Assembly: GCF_031501865.1 (NCBI RefSeq)
Contig: NZ_JARRCW010000001.1
Coordinates: forward strand, 1,695,001 to 1,759,000
Length of the DNA: 64,000 bases
Source: Pseudovibrio sp. M1P-2-3
GTDB lineage: Bacteria > Pseudomonadota > Alphaproteobacteria > Rhizobiales > Stappiaceae
Direction: 5' to 3'
Part shown: piece by piece, positions 1 to 11,440 of the stretch
How the letters are laid out: each line of letters starts with the position of its first letter
Numbering within the stretch: the stretch's first letter is position 1
Position numbers and translations under genes: made by a program
The notes under the pieces: model-generated
The model's database searches: none
What the model was told of the DNA's origin: nothing
The model's input: only the letters and a program-made list of their open reading frames with translations

Positions 1-13
1 CTAGGCTCCACCA
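1..13 (+). tRNA. 3' end of tRNA-Ala (partial)
   Basis: The window opens with CTAGGCTCCACCA. This fits the 3' acceptor strand AGGCTCC, discriminator A and encoded CCA of an alphaproteobacterial tRNA-Ala, lying just upstream of a 23S gene where tRNA-Ile and tRNA-Ala normally sit. The rest of the tRNA is outside the window, so the anticodon cannot be read. The identity rests on the acceptor sequence and position. Confidence 0.7.
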
Positions 14-363
14 TCTTATCCAAATCTATGTATGAAGAAAGACGTATGGTTTTGCTTATATCGAAAGATATGAGCGTGTTCTGTGACATTTTGAAGAGAA
101 GACATAACGGGCCGCGCCGCCTATCAGGCTCGCTCATATTTATATGAGTGTGTACGGAGGTGTGACAACAATAGCCAGTTATCGAGGGTAGTTCTGCTAG
201 TCAGTTCTATTCTTTAAACCGGGGCCTGCTTGACCGCTAGGCCCGTCTGTTATGTCTCATTGGAATTGGTCTAAGTCATATCCTTGCAACCGGATATGAC
301 TTTTTTGAATTAAGTCTTTTATTGGTTTATCCATACGCTTGTGTGGGTATTGCTAATGAGAGT
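14..363 (+). other. rRNA internal transcribed spacer (tRNA-Ala to 23S)
   Basis: About 350 bases between the tRNA end and the 23S gene, with no further tRNA visible. A 9-bp hairpin (GTCATATCC at 275-283 with GGATATGAC at 292-300) is followed by six T residues and resembles an intrinsic terminator, although rRNA operons normally read through by antitermination. Bases 345-370 pair with 3085-3112 downstream of 23S and form the long stem expected to be cut by RNase III when pre-23S is processed. Confidence 0.75.
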
Positions 364-3092
<2,729 letters not shown>

Positions 3093-3208
3093 ACTCCCAT
3101 TAAGCTATACCCAAACATAAAGACTTAAAACAAAGATCCGCCTGACAAGCAAAGCGCATGTCAGACAAGCTGATCGACAAAAAACGACCAATTCCAGTTG
3201 CTTTTATC

Positions 3209-3329
3209 CTGCCCGGTGGCTATGGCGGGGCGCCCCCACCCGATCCCATCCCGAACTCGGCCGTGAAACGCCCCTGCGCCAATGGTACTTTGTCTTAAGA
3301 CACGGGAGAGTAGGGCGCCGCCGGGCATG
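3209..3329 (+). rRNA. rrf: 5S ribosomal RNA
   Basis: About 120 nt downstream of 23S. It contains the diagnostic segment CCCGATCCCATCCCGAACTC, and its ends pair (CTGCCCGGTGGC near 3209 with GCCGCCGGGCAT near 3318-3328). It is followed directly by a terminator; the tRNA-fMet gene that ends many alphaproteobacterial rRNA operons is absent. Confidence 0.95.
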
Positions 3330-3375
3330 ATAAAAGCAAACAATCTCTCAAAATGAAACAGAACAACAAACACTC

Positions 3376-3410
3376 AAAACCCCGTCCACTCAAAAGTGGC
3401 GGGGTTTTGT
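3376..3410 (+). terminator. rRNA operon terminator
   Basis: GC-rich inverted repeat AAAACCCCG(T)CCACT / AGTGGCGGGGTTTT with a short CAAA loop and a T-rich 3' side, about 47 bases after 5S. It is a good Rho-independent terminator for the rRNA operon. Confidence 0.85.
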
Positions 3411-3516
3411 CGTTTCTAAAAACACCCCTCACTCATACCCCGCAATGAGCAAAAGGGGATAAGCGGAACCTCAACGCCGCCCATAAACAATCAAACCGAA
3501 GCCTCTTTGAAATCCT

Positions 3517-3575
3517 CTTATCCCCCTGCGCTCCCAGCCCCCTAAAATGGGAGAGATGCAAAGGCAGGGGATAAG
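3517..3575. repeat. Intergenic nested palindrome
   Basis: CTTATCCCCCTGC at 3517-3529 pairs with GCAGGGGATAAG at 3564-3575, and an inner stem CTCCCA (3531-3536) pairs with TGGGAG (3548-3553). The motif GGGGATAAG also occurs at about 3455. I see no convincing gene between 3411 and 3897; the open frame on the minus strand here mostly reads this structure. It may be a dispersed palindromic repeat or a structured RNA. Confidence 0.4.
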
Positions 3576-3897
3576 ACGGCAGCCCATCATTGGCCGCCCT
3601 GTTGACACCAAAGCTACTGCGTAACAACACCCCGTTGAATTGCCTCATAAACCCGCGACAAATGGACAATCACACAAAGTTCCCGCAATCTGTACGCTCA
3701 TAGACCGGCTCTGTACGGAAATGGGCGGTGTTGAATGCATATATTTACGGGATGGGCGAGAATGCCAATGAATGTGATGTGTTCTAAATACCCGGCCCAA
3801 ACCTTCGTATCATGAGTGGTGTTGTCGTTGAATTGCGTCCCAGCATGATGAAGGGAGTCTTGTCTTTAATATTCCATGAGCGGCTTTCGCCGATTTG

Positions 3898-4288
3898 CTA
3901 CGTTAAACCAAGCATGCTTTTCCCACCACGGGTGAAGCGCGGATTGATACTTTTTAGCTCTTTGGTAAGTAGCGCGGCTATGACACTGTCGTCTTTGGGG
4001 GCTGTGTTGGCGGTTAAAGAACACTGCCATTCGCTGCGTTGGATCTTGTATAAACTGCTCGTGTGTGTCCAATTGCCTGCGGGCTTGCTGCGTACGCATT
4101 CATTGGCGAATGCTTGAACAATCTGATTGTACTGGTTTGGCTGTACCTCGGTGAGTTGGGCATTGAGGAGTGATTTGCTGCATCCACTCAAAATGCTGAG
4201 ACCCAGGAAAATGAGAAGGGAGTAGATCTTTGTTTTCAGGGCCCTTTTTTTTTAGGGTTTCGATTGTTATCGGGCTTTGTTGTGGCAT
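3898..4288 (-). pseudogene. Small lipoprotein gene, frameshifted in an A9 tract
   Basis: Two overlapping minus-strand frames make one plausible protein. The upstream frame starts at ATG 4288 (MPQQSPITIETLKK), and the downstream frame encodes a lipoprotein signal peptide, IYSLLIFLGLSILSGC, with lipobox LSGC, followed by about 90 polar residues ending at 3898. They are separated by a run of nine A (plus-strand T at 4245-4253). In the downstream frame a TAA stop lies immediately before the tract and no usual start codon lies before the signal peptide. Eight A would fuse the frames into 129 residues. The mature part is not a family I recognise. It could be a phase-variable gene, a decaying gene or a sequencing error. 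An alternative is initiation at a rare CTG just upstream of the signal peptide. Confidence 0.5.
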
Positions 4289-4379
4289 AATGCCTTAGAT
4301 CCTTTGTTGGAGTTTTAGACAATCGTCGCACCACTAAGTTTTTCTTGGCCTAATGTTTTGGATTAAAAGCAATGGGGGC

Positions 4380-4442
4380 AGCAGGTGTGAAGAGAAGTTG
4401 CAGCTGTGATGTGCAACTTCATTTGGATCCGCCTAACCTGCT
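4380..4442. other. Nested hairpin in intergenic region
   Basis: A perfect 9-bp stem, GAAGTTGCA (4394-4402) with TGCAACTTC (4412-4420), sits inside an outer 7-bp stem, AGCAGGT (4380-4386) with ACCTGCT (4436-4442). It lies between the divergent lipoprotein and YjbR-like genes. There is no T-run, so it is not a typical terminator; it may be a palindromic repeat or structured leader. Confidence 0.35.
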
Positions 4443-4556
4443 ATAAGCCTCTAGACCCATGTACAATTGGATTTTCAGGGATTTGAGTTTAGTCTGGAGA
4501 CTGGGCAAAATTGGCGTTTTACCGCTGAAGAGATTCTATAGGAACTGGGGGCAGCT

Positions 4557-4925
4557 TTGACACTACAGGAATTTGATAACTACTGTCGTTCACTGGTTGG
4601 AACAACAAATGTTATTCAGTGGGGAAATGCGTCTGTTTGGAAGGTTGGTGGCAAGATATTTGCCATCTGCTCTAGATGGGGCGAAGAAGATGACGGGCTG
4701 GCTTTGAACAAGATCAGCTTTAAATGCACGGATCTTTCCTACCAAATTCTCATTGAGCAAGACGGCATAATACCGGCGCCTTACCTAGCCCGAGCAAAGT
4801 GGGTGCAGGTTGAAACACTGGATGCCATGAGTGACGAGGACCTGTGCAAATACATTGAGGAGGCCTATTCTATTGTTTTTAAGGGACTCACCAAGAAGTT
4901 ACAAAGAGAAGTAGGCTGGACGTAG
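4557..4925 (+). CDS. MmcQ/YjbR family protein
   Basis: A 122-residue protein with the pattern of the MmcQ/YjbR (DUF419) family, small single-domain proteins with a CyaY-like or double-wing DNA-binding fold. Recognisable features are the N-terminal helix with YCRSL, the WKVGGKIFAI strand pair, a KCTD segment in the middle, and the C-terminal helical stretch around MSDEDLCKYIEEAY. The length is normal for the family. The start is TTG 4557, preceded by a GGGGG ribosome site about 5 bases upstream; an in-frame TAG at 4539 limits alternatives. It stands alone, and the role in the cell is not established for most members. Confidence 0.8.
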   Translation: MTLQEFDNYCRSLVGTTNVIQWGNASVWKVGGKIFAICSRWGEEDDGLALNKISFKCTDLSYQILIEQDGIIPAPYLARAKWVQVETLDAMSDEDLCKYIEEAYSIVFKGLTKKLQREVGWT

Positions 4926-5021
4926 ACAGATAATTCAAGAGATGGATGATCGGGGTTTCAAAGACATAGCGCCCACCACAAACAGTTTCGGCTGAGCTCA
5001 CGGCTAAGGGGTAACGAGCTT

Positions 5022-5105
5022 AGAGTATATCGTCTAAAAGTGAATACCGGTTTTGGTTCAAGATACGCGCCTAAACAATAGGCTAAAACCATAGCGATTG
5101 CATGC
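5022..5105. repeat. Intergenic repeat type A, copy 1
   Basis: Contains the core GAATACCGGTTTTGGTTCA followed by AGATACGCGCCTAAACAAT. It matches the cores at 8620 and 57592 and resembles the rhizobial intergenic mosaic elements with a GAAAAGTGGNNACCGGTTTTC core. This copy is the most diverged. The surrounding 4926-5196 stretch shows no gene. Confidence 0.6.
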
Positions 5106-5196
5106 AGTGATAATCCTGCCGCCCTCATAGCAACCTTCCTTAATTGGTATGAACACCAAGGCCATTATGATATGGCCAAGGGACGTTGCACTTCAC

Positions 5197-5306
5197 GCTA
5201 GAGTACATCGCGTTCATGCGTATTCACGCTTTGTGCTCTAACTTATTCATTTTGAGCGAATTCCTGTCGTTTGACTGAACCCAGTCAAACGGAACGCGCT
5301 CTAGAA
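5197..5306. repeat. Intergenic repeat type B, copy 1
   Basis: Starts TAGAGTACATCGCGTTCATG, continues through TGCTCTAACTTATTCATTTT, and ends with a second hairpin (TTTGACTG with CAGTCAAA) and GCGCTCTA. Its ends are complementary (TAGAG / CTCTA). It resembles the rhizobial palindromic elements carrying GCTCTAA. Related copies lie at 9654-9697 and 58946-59006. Confidence 0.6.
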
Positions 5307-5558
5307 CTCACGACTTGTAAATTGAGATACCACAGCGATGCTGATGGGTGAAAAGAAGTCGGCACACACACCACTCGTACCCCACAAAACTCGCCTGTAG
5401 TCCACGTCTTCCCAATTTAGGGAGCCAAGGAGAAACCTGTCCTTATGATGATTGGAGAAAAAGATCCGCTCCGCCATAACCGGGCTTATAAATAGCGGCC
5501 CTAAATAAATTAAAGTAATCTCAATAGACATTAACTTAAGTAAAGCATGTAAAAACAT
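5301..5558 (-). CDS. Doubtful small hypothetical protein
   Basis: An 85-residue open frame upstream of the RTX gene and divergent from it. It could start at ATG 5558 or at the internal ATG of MSIEITL. The N-terminus is hydrophobic (ITLIYLGPLFISPVMA) and could be a signal peptide, but no family is recognisable, no ribosome site stands out, and the C-terminus runs into repeat B. It may not be a gene. Confidence 0.2.
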   Translation of the reverse strand: MFLHALLKLMSIEITLIYLGPLFISPVMAERIFFSNHHKDRFLLGSLNWEDVDYRRVLWGTSGVCADFFSPISIAVVSQFTSREF

Positions 5559-5753
5559 ATCACAATCTAGTGTATATAATTTATATACTAAAATTACTTA
5601 ATAAATTGACATTTTAATACAATTACACTCTGATATTAGGCAGTAAATATCTCTCGATAGCAAGTTAACATTAGTTAACCTCATCAGGGTCAGAGCCGGA
5701 TCTGGGCTTTCTGCCTTAATTTGCCCAAATAAGAAAACAGCTGGAGAAGTAAA

Positions 5754-8536
5754 ATGGGTTCGTGGACAGGAAACTCTAACAATAACAGCAAGAACAAATC
5801 CGGCTCTACGGAAAGTTGGTACTTAAATGGAAAGGGTGGGAAGGACACGCTTTATGGAGGTGAGCGCGATGATACCATTTATGGTGGGAGTGCAATTGAT
5901 ACGCTCTATGGCAATGGAGGTAATGACAGAATTTATGGCGGAACTGGGAAAGACCGTATTTATGGCGGTACCGGAAATGACCTTCTGTGGGGGGAGGGAG
6001 GAGAAGATGTAATCTATGGGCAAGACGGTAACGATTTTATCTCTGGCGGAGATAAGGACGACACCATTTATGGTGGTAACGGAAATGATAGTTTGAGCGG
6101 AGATGACGGGAATGATCACCTATACGGTGAAAATGGTGACGATCATTTCAATGCTGGTTCCGGCAATGACTATATACATGGAGGGGGAGGCAGCGACACT
6201 GTCGCCTATTCTCACAGTAGCTTTTCTTCCGTTTCTTTGGACCTGCAAACGGGTGTATCGTCAAGCTATTACTACCCTACTTATAATACGATTGTAAGAT
6301 TTACTGATACCTTGGTAAATATAGAGAATATTATCGGGACAGGTAGTGACGACAGGATACTTGGCAATAGCTCGATGAACCGGTTCGAGGGAAAAGACGG
6401 AAACGATGAACTCCATGGCCGTGGAGGAAATGATACTCTTTTAGGGGAGAATGGGAGCGACATTCTTTATGGCGGTGATGGCGTAGATAGCCTTTACGGC
6501 GGGAATGACAATGACCTCTTAGAGGGTGGGTCCGGTGCCGATCGATTGGACGGCGGTAGCGGGAGCGATACAGCTCAATATACGTGGTCTAATGCTGGAG
6601 TTACAGTTTATCTTGATGGTAGTCCCGCTGATGGCAGTGGAGGTGTCGGTGGGCATGCCCATGGGGATACATTGATTTCCATCGAGCATATAAGCGGCTC
6701 TGGTTACAATGATTTTCTTTATGGAAATGCTGTCTCAAACACCTTGGACGGAGGTGACGGCGATGACACGCTTGTTGGCGCTGGAGGGGGAGACACCCTT
6801 AATGGTGGCAATGGTGTAGATACTGTGAATTACGAGCTGTCCAATGCGGCTGTGCAAATTAATTTGAAGGAAGCAACAGCAGCAGGGGGAGATGCCGAAG
6901 GCGATATATTGAGTTCCATTGAAAACCTGATTGGTACTGATTTTGATGATACTCTGATCGGGGATGGAGCCAATAACTTCCTATATGGGGGAGCTGGTGC
7001 GGACTATCTTTATGGTATTAGCGGTTCCAACAGCACCTCCTATGAAGACTCCAATGCAGGCATTGTCATTCATAAGGATGGATACGCCAGTTCTGGCGGC
7101 CATGCGGAAGGCGACACATTAGTAAAGATCGAGAATATTACCGGTTCGAACTTTGATGACGTGATCTACCGTGGTTACAAGGACAATGTCATTATGGGCT
7201 TGTCCGGTGATGATTTTTTCTCTGGCGGCGGTGGTGCCGATACTCTGGATGGGGGCAGTGGCATCGACACGGTCACCTATACCTCTTCAACACAAGCCGC
7301 TACCATCAACCTTGCCCTTGGAACAGTTACAGGCGCTAATTCTACTGGAACAGTTCTGATTTCAATTGAAAACGCAACTGCGACCAATCACGATGATGTG
7401 CTTGTTGGCAATGACAGTGCAAATGTTTTGGAAGGCCTTAGAGGCGGCGATAGTATAGATGGTGGTGGAGGCCTTGATACTGTCACATATGCTTTGTCGG
7501 ACAAAGGTATCGTAGTCAAGTTGAATGACGGGGTTGCACAAAACGGCCATGCAGAGGGCGATACTCTTACATCCATCGAAAATCTGATTGGCTCAAACTA
7601 TGGTGATGTTCTGGTTGGAACTGACGGCGATAACTTCTTTGAAGGCTTGGGAGGAGCGGACGGATTGACGGGGGAAGTGGTCAGGATATGGTCTCATATG
7701 CCGGGTCTGATAGTGGAGTAACAGTTCGCCTTGATGGTATGGCTGGAACAACGGGTGGTCATGCGGAAGGCGATAGTCTCTCGTCCATCGAGCACTTAAT
7801 AGGATCTGGCTTTCGTGACGTACTTATAGGAAATTCGGATGACAATACTATTCAAGGCGGCGATGAAAACGATACATTGATTGGTGGACTTGGAGCAGAC
7901 CTTCTTGATGGGGGGAGTGGCCAGGATACTGCCAATTATGCAAGCGCCGGAGCAGGTGTCAAATTGGACTTGCAATTGGGCTTGGGAATTGGAGGAGAGG
8001 CTCTGGGAGACAAACTGGTTTCGATCGAAGTTATTAATGGCTCCCAGTTTGCTGATATGATCTCAGGCAGCACCGGCGTGGATGAAATTAAAGCCGCCGG
8101 AGGCAATGATACCGTATTTGGCGGTGCAGGCGAGGATAATCTGCGAGGAGGCTCTGGTAATGATACGATCTACGGAGGTATTGGAAATGACATCCTACGC
8201 GGAGAGAACGGGCACGATACCCTTATAGGCGGTACCGGAGACGACATTTTGATTGGTGGACTGAATAGTGATGTTCTGAGCGGAGGAGACGGGGCTGATA
8301 TGTTCATTTTCGCATTTCAAGGTGGAAATGATGTGGTAACCGATTTTACCTCGGGAGAAGACCGGCTCAACCTAACTGAATATAGCAGCACAATAGACTC
8401 CTTTGAGGATGTTATGGCGCGTGCTTCCGCCAATAATAACGGAGGGACGACCATCGACTTAGGCCATGGCGGGTTCTCTATTGAACTAAACGGCGTTGAG
8501 AAAACATCCCTTTCTGAGGGTGACTTTATCTTCTAG
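5754..8536 (+). CDS. RTX (hemolysin-type calcium-binding repeat) protein, frameshifted
   Basis: A large repeat protein built almost entirely of glycine/aspartate nonapeptides (GGxGxDxLx), for example GGNGNDSLSGDDGNDHLYG, which form calcium-binding parallel beta-rolls. Repeat blocks alternate with modules of the type DTVTY...G.VVKL..G.A...GHAEGDTL.SIENLIGS. There is no N-terminal signal peptide, and the C-terminus (GADMFIFAF...DFTSGEDRLNL, then an acidic/hydrophobic tail ending FIF) matches a type I secretion signal region, so export by an ABC/MFP/TolC-type machine is expected; no such machine is in the window. The start is ATG 5754 after GGAGAAGTAAA. A one-base deletion in a G run at 7670-7674 breaks the frame: the first part stops at 7721 and the remainder reads to 8536. 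Six G would restore 927 residues. No catalytic domain is visible; it could be an adhesin or surface-layer-type protein. Confidence 0.88.
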
Positions 8537-8577
8537 TCTGGATTTTTGGAGATAAGCTACGCAAAAACATAATATTA

Positions 8578-8722
8578 AAGCTATGAGAGTTGTTTCAATA
8601 GAACATCTCATAGCTTTACAGCGTATCTCCGAAAAGTGGATACCGGTTTTCGGATAAAGATACTCGCAAACAAAAAGTTAAAGCGGTGAAGTGTTTCTAT
8701 TTAAACGCAAACTGCTTTAATG
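8578..8722. repeat. Intergenic repeat type A, copy 2 (compound)
   Basis: A hairpin unit (CTATGAG at 8581-8587 pairing with CTCATAG, followed by CTTTACAG) joins the conserved core GCGTATCTCCGAAAAGTGGA / TACCGGTTTTCGGATAAAGA near 8620-8660 and then a second tail (GCGGTGAAGTGTTTC...CTGCTTTAA). The same core and tail modules occur in another order at 57591-57692, so the element is mosaic. Confidence 0.65.
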
Positions 8723-8724
8723 TG

Positions 8725-8756
8725 CCCTGATACCCATCCGGGTATCAGGCCTTTTA
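8725..8756 (+). terminator. Terminator after the RTX gene
   Basis: CCTGATACCC (8726-8735), loop ATCC, GGGTATCAGG (8740-8749), then CCTTTTAT. It would end plus-strand transcription of the RTX gene. Its T-rich end overlaps the stop codon of the convergent methyltransferase gene, which ends at 8754. Confidence 0.75.
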
Positions 8757-9500
8757 TCTAATGGAAGCAACTGCGCTGAGGTGATTTTCATCGCCCATAA
8801 ACTCATGGAGCTTTCCGTTAACTTCAAGGGTGTAAGCATAGAGCTCGTTTATATGGAAGCCGCTTGAAGTGAGTGCGCGCGAAAGGATATCCTTGTCAAA
8901 TCGGTGAACGAAGCGGAACATGGTGTTATGTCCCATCCATTCGATAAATTCCGGTAGGACAAAACGGGATAGTTCTTCTCCAGAGATCTCTCCGGGCCAC
9001 TTCATTGTGCCCTTTCTCTTTTCGTATTCTGCGGGAAAGTTGCCAAGGTACGGATTTTTGGGCGTTCCGACGTTGATAAAAAGCCTGCCTTCATCACACA
9101 GCCAGCGCCTGAATTTGGCGAGCCCATCCATCACCTGTTCGCCGGTGAGAAAGTGGAACAGGAGTGAGCAATGGATGGCACCTATACTCCCGTCTTCAAA
9201 TTCGAAATCCTGAGGAAAACAACCTGCTTGTGTGCGAAGGAACGGGGAGAGGCGGGGTGGGGTCTCCTCCCTTAAACTCTGAAGGTGATTGGGGGAGAGG
9301 TCACAGGCGAAAACCGTCTTGCCTCTATCTAAAAGCGGTCTTGTGGCCACGCCATAGGCGCAGCCCATATCGATGGAGGGTTTGTCCAATTGGCTGGCGA
9401 AGGAAATGAAGTCACGGCTGGCTTTGGACAGGCAGTTCATTGAGAGGCCGTAGTTATTGTTGGTTTTCCTCGAACCACCATTCTTGAGTTCGCGTTGCAT
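8754..9500 (-). CDS. SAM-dependent methyltransferase paralogue 1 (last of six)
   Basis: A 248-residue class I SAM-dependent methyltransferase. The SAM-binding glycine motif is IDMGCAYGVAT (residues 43-53), the acidic residue that would hold the ribose is D67 in VFACDLS, and the post-motif region is IGAIHCSLLFHFLTGEQV. The C-terminal half has WPGE (about 167) and ILSRALTSSGFHI. The nearby LSKASRDF segment is shared with its five neighbours. The substrate is unknown; the HFLTG and WPGE signatures are specific to this family rather than a known methyltransferase class. It is the most downstream member of the array and converges on the RTX gene. The start is ATG 9500, with a weak ribosome site. 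Confidence 0.85.
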   Translation of the reverse strand: MQRELKNGGSRKTNNNYGLSMNCLSKASRDFISFASQLDKPSIDMGCAYGVATRPLLDRGKTVFACDLSPNHLQSLREETPPRLSPFLRTQAGCFPQDFEFEDGSIGAIHCSLLFHFLTGEQVMDGLAKFRRWLCDEGRLFINVGTPKNPYLGNFPAEYEKRKGTMKWPGEISGEELSRFVLPEFIEWMGHNTMFRFVHRFDKDILSRALTSSGFHINELYAYTLEVNGKLHEFMGDENHLSAVASIR

Positions 9501-9653
9501 AGCTGGACCCCGACGACTTGTGTCAAATGTACATTGGAAATTTGAAAGACAGTGTGTTTGTGTGCGTTACCTGCACGTGAGCTTGAAAATAAGAAGCAAA
9601 TGCAACAAAATTATGCTGGTCCGCCCAATAAGACAGGCAGAATAAAAAGAGAA

Positions 9654-9697
9654 TTAGAGCGTGATGTGTGAATGAAGAGGATCACAACGTGCTCTAA
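9654..9697. repeat. Intergenic repeat type B, copy 2
   Basis: TAGAGCGTGATGTGTG ... ATCACAACGTGCTCTAA, an imperfect inverted repeat in the 226-base gap between methyltransferase paralogues 1 and 2. Its ends match the repeats at 5197 and 58946. Confidence 0.5.
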
Positions 9698-9726
9698 CGG
9701 TGTCAGGGGACCTGTTTTTATAGGAT

Positions 9727-10467
9727 TTATCGGGATGCGATTGCGCTCAAGTGAGCGTCCTCTCCCCCGTATTCGCGAAGTTTTCCCGTTGCCTCAAGGG
9801 TGTAAATATACAGCTCATCAATATGAAAACCGCTGTTAGTGAGGGCGCGGGACAGTATATCCTTGTCCATGGGGTGAAAAAACTTGAACATGGCTTCCGG
9901 TCCGATCCATTCGCCGAACTCGGGAAGGAGATAGTGTTGGAGGTCCTTTTCATAGAGTTCCCCGGGCCACTCCATACTCTGTTTTCTTTGCTCATGGTCT
10001 TGACCAAATGTTCCCAGAAAGGGAACTGATGGCATTGCAACATTGATGAAGAGTTTTCCATCATCATCAAGCCATTTTTTAAACTTTGAAAGTCCCGACA
10101 AAAGCTCTTCACCTGTTAAAAAATGCAGTAGGAATGAACAATGAATAGCGCCGATGTCGTTTTCTTCAAACTCGAAATCCTGCGGAAAACAGCCTGTATG
10201 GGTTGAGAGATAGGGGAGCAGATCATTGGGAGTTTCGGATCGTAGGCGCTCTAAGTGAGCGGAGGACATGTCGCAGGCAAATACTTTTTTGCGCTTGTTT
10301 AAGAGTGGTTTTGTTGCGACGCCAAAAGCGCAGCCCATGTCGATTGCGGGTTTTTTTACCTGACTTGCAAATTCGATAAAGTCGAGGCTGGCTTTTGGAA
10401 GGCCGGTAATGGTGATACCGCGGCCGTTACCTGTTTTGTCGTATTCGTTGCTTGCTTTGTTTTTCAT
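9727..10467 (-). CDS. SAM-dependent methyltransferase paralogue 2
   Basis: Same family as its neighbours: IDMGCAFGVAT SAM motif, VFACDMS acidic strand, CFPQDFEF, IGAIHCSFLLHFLTGEEL, MEWPGEL and ILSRALTNSGFHI. The open frame extends upstream to 10536, but alignment with the paralogues favours ATG 10467 (MKNKASNEYDK), giving 246 residues; neither start has a strong ribosome site. It begins 75 bases after the stop of paralogue 3 (at 10542), or 6 bases if the longer start is used, so the two are probably cotranscribed. Substrate unknown. Confidence 0.85.
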   Translation of the reverse strand: MKNKASNEYDKTGNGRGITITGLPKASLDFIEFASQVKKPAIDMGCAFGVATKPLLNKRKKVFACDMSSAHLERLRSETPNDLLPYLSTHTGCFPQDFEFEENDIGAIHCSFLLHFLTGEELLSGLSKFKKWLDDDGKLFINVAMPSVPFLGTFGQDHEQRKQSMEWPGELYEKDLQHYLLPEFGEWIGPEAMFKFFHPMDKDILSRALTNSGFHIDELYIYTLEATGKLREYGGEDAHLSAIASR

Positions 10468-10541
10468 TTTTTTAAGCTTGTTGTTGGGAGAGGGCTTTGA
10501 AAAAAATCCTGATTTATGCGGCCACATATTACACAAAGGGG

Positions 10542-11279
10542 TTAGTGGGCTATTGCACTCAAATGCGCATTTTTTCCCATAAACCTTCCCAGATCTCCAT
10601 CAGCCTCTAAAGTAAATATATATATTTCATCTATATGAAACCCGCTTTGTGTGAGCGCTCGAGACAGGATATCCTTGTCAAAGGCGTGGCAGAAACTGAA
10701 CATGGCATCGGGCCCAATCCACTCAACGTACTCGGGGACCATGTATTTATCCAAATCTTCCTTGCTCAGTTCCCCCGGCCATTTTCTGGTGGTTTTTCTG
10801 CGCTCATATTCCTTGGGAAAATCACCAAAGGTGGGAATGTCTGGCGTACCAACGTTGATGAACAACTTGCCATTCGGGCACAGCCAGCTTTTGAATTTTG
10901 CAAGACCTTCCATGAGCTCATCGCCTGTTAGAAAGTGTAGAAGGTGGGAACAGTGAATGGCACCGATACTGCTTTCTTCGAACTGGAAATCCTGCGGAAA
11001 ACAGCCAGCTTGTGTTTGCAGGTATGGCAGGAGTTCTTTGGGTGTTTCCTGTCTTAAAGTTGCCAGATGCTCCTCGGAGAGATCACAGGCGATTATATGT
11101 TTGCGTTTTTTTAAAACCGGGAGTGTGGCAACGCCAAATGCACAGCCCATGTCTATTGCAGGCTTGTCTATCTGGCTCGTAAACTCCACAAAATCGCGGC
11201 TTGCTTTGGAAAGGGAAACGGTGACACCACGATTGTTTGTTGTGGTGTGGCAATTACCATAGTTCCTACTTTCTTTCAT
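10542..11279 (-). CDS. SAM-dependent methyltransferase paralogue 3
   Basis: A 245-residue protein with AIDMGCAFGVAT, IIACDLS, CFPQDFQFEE, IGAIHCSHLLHFLTGDEL, KWPGEL and ILSRALTQSGFHIDEI. By eye it is closest to paralogue 4, sharing the N-terminus MKESR and the CHTTTN motif, which suggests the most recent duplication of the array. The start is ATG 11279 after GAGAGG. Substrate unknown. Confidence 0.86.
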   Translation of the reverse strand: MKESRNYGNCHTTTNNRGVTVSLSKASRDFVEFTSQIDKPAIDMGCAFGVATLPVLKKRKHIIACDLSEEHLATLRQETPKELLPYLQTQAGCFPQDFQFEESSIGAIHCSHLLHFLTGDELMEGLAKFKSWLCPNGKLFINVGTPDIPTFGDFPKEYERRKTTRKWPGELSKEDLDKYMVPEYVEWIGPDAMFSFCHAFDKDILSRALTQSGFHIDEIYIFTLEADGDLGRFMGKNAHLSAIAH

Positions 11280-11409
11280 GGAAGGGCCTCTCTAACTGCC
11301 TATGGCATCGACTGGTATCTACTGAAAGTTACTTGGCAACGGGACTGGTCCATAAGAGTGAGTAACCAGCTGAAATGCTGTCAGGTCTAAGATGCATCAT
11401 ACATTCTTA

Positions 11410-11428
11410 TGCATGTAAAATACATGCA
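11410..11428. other. Perfect hairpin between methyltransferase genes 4 and 3
   Basis: TGCATGTA AAA TACATGCA, an 8-bp perfect stem with a 3-base loop just after the stop of paralogue 4 and about 130 bases before the start of paralogue 3. It has no T-run. It could be a weak terminator, an mRNA stabiliser or an operator. Confidence 0.4.
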
Positions 11429-11440
11429 GAGTGAGTGTGC

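Noticed and set aside
3161-3373. Minus-strand frame across 5S
   Set aside because: It reads through the 5S gene and terminator.
3433-3669. 78-codon minus-strand frame
   Set aside because: Mostly the nested palindrome at 3517-3575; no ribosome site or known fold.
5823-6119. Minus-strand frame inside the RTX gene
   Set aside because: It arises from the repeated codon pattern of the RTX repeats.
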